Shown here piece after piece: positions 63,461-64,000 of a stretch of 64,000 nucleotides of DNA; positions within the stretch are counted from its first letter, which is position 1, and every line of letters starts with the position of its first letter. The DNA lies in NCBI RefSeq assembly GCF_002205635.1, contig NZ_NISJ01000001.1, positions 186,001 through 250,000 on the forward strand. Reading direction: 5' to 3'. The notes under the pieces are model-generated. The model saw nothing but the letters and a program-made list of their open reading frames with translations. It had not been told where the DNA came from and ran no database searches. A program made the translations under genes and the position numbers. The DNA comes from Sphingopyxis witflariensis (GTDB lineage: Bacteria; Pseudomonadota; Alphaproteobacteria; Sphingomonadales; Sphingomonadaceae).

Positions 63461-64000
63461 TCAGTGCCGAATCGTCGTTTCGGGTGCGATTGGCGGCGAT
63501 ACGGCGAGTTCGTCGGCCTCGGTCCACTCGATCGGAACCACCGGCGACACCAATGCTTCGGCCAATACTTGATCGACGTGACTCACTGGAATGATCTTCA
63601 GCCCGCTGGTGATGTTCGCCGGAATTTCGACCAGATCTTTCTCATTCTCTTCGGGAATGAGAACGGTCGTGATCCCGCCGCGCAGCGCCGCGAGAAGCTT
63701 TTCCTTGAGCCCGCCGATCGCCAGCACGCGGCCGCGCAGCGTAACCTCGCCGGTCATCGCGACATCGCGGCGCACCGCAATCCCGGTCAGCGTCGAAATC
63801 ATCGCGGTCACCATGCCGACACCCGCCGAAGGGCCATCCTTGGGGACGGCGCCTTCGGGCAGATGGATGTGGATATCCTTGCGCGCGAACAGGCTGGGCT
63901 TGATGCCATAGCTGGGCGCGCGCGCCTTCACGAACGACAGCGCGGCCTGCACCGATTCGGTCATCACTTCGCCGAGCTTGCCGGTGGTGCGAATCTGACC
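63461..64000 (-). CDS. lon: Lon protease, C-terminal part (runs off the window)
   Basis: The last 179 residues of the ATP-dependent protease Lon; the N-terminus lies beyond the window end. The frame continues without a break to base 64000, where it encodes GQIRTTGKLGEVM. The proteolytic domain shows the catalytic dyad: Ser in PKDGPSAGVGM and Lys in GGLKEKLLAALRGG. The C-terminal tail after SHVDQVLAEAL is extended, with acidic/Pro-rich residues. It is followed by the HU gene. Confidence 0.95.
   Translation of the reverse strand, partial: GQIRTTGKLGEVMTESVQAALSFVKARAPSYGIKPSLFARKDIHIHLPEGAVPKDGPSAGVGMVTAMISTLTGIAVRRDVAMTGEVTLRGRVLAIGGLKEKLLAALRGGITTVLIPEENEKDLVEIPANITSGLKIIPVSHVDQVLAEALVSPVVPIEWTEADELAVSPPIAPETTIRH

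Overview
This window is GC-rich, densely coded chromosomal DNA from an alphaproteobacterium, most likely a sphingomonad (Sphingopyxis, Sphingomonas or a relative). The assignment is by inference. It rests on the protein families DUF4893, UrcA, DUF2794, DUF4170 and a nuclear-type complex I accessory subunit, the long form of isocitrate lyase, the pst-phoU-phoB order, the eno-ftsB-pdhA-pdhB block, and dispersed palindromic repeats. There is no rRNA, CRISPR array or prophage. One tRNA (Val, CAC) and one insertion sequence were found.

Layout. 1-9.5 kb: isocitrate lyase, a stand-alone WYL-like protein, a TerC-type membrane protein, a crotonase with an altered catalytic position, exported hydrolases, and a patatin/3-hydroxybutyrate dehydrogenase pair. 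9.6-18.6 kb: zinc peptidase, exported amidohydrolase, S9 peptidase, periplasmic ClpP-like protein and valS. 18.6-22.1 kb: MATE exporter followed by a LytS/LytTR two-component pair. 22.1-29.2 kb: small secreted proteins, a BCCT transporter, an M13 peptidase and an unrecognised two-gene cassette. 29.4-34 kb: uvrA and an IS3-family element.

34-43 kb is a phosphate-starvation region: pstS-pstC-pstA-pstB-phoU-phoB, with PhoB-type boxes in front of pstS and in front of an OprO/OprP-like porin. No phoR lies beside it. Between phoB and the porin sit a ParD-like gene and a methionine aminopeptidase gene, separated by one base and preceded by a large perfect palindrome. This pair and the 27.5-29.2 kb cassette are the best candidates for something little described.

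43-64 kb: a short-chain dehydrogenase, membrane proteins, serine acetyltransferase, the pyruvate dehydrogenase E1 genes with ftsB and enolase, a YqjD/YqjE-like envelope cluster, a complex I accessory subunit, HrpB helicase, polyprenyl diphosphate synthase, chorismate mutase, a GST, a PepSY/OmpR-type regulator/kinase set, tRNA-Val, HU, and the C-terminal end of Lon running off the window. Several intergenic gaps hold inverted repeats of at least four types. Two types occur together, in the same order, at 41.3 kb and 60.0 kb.
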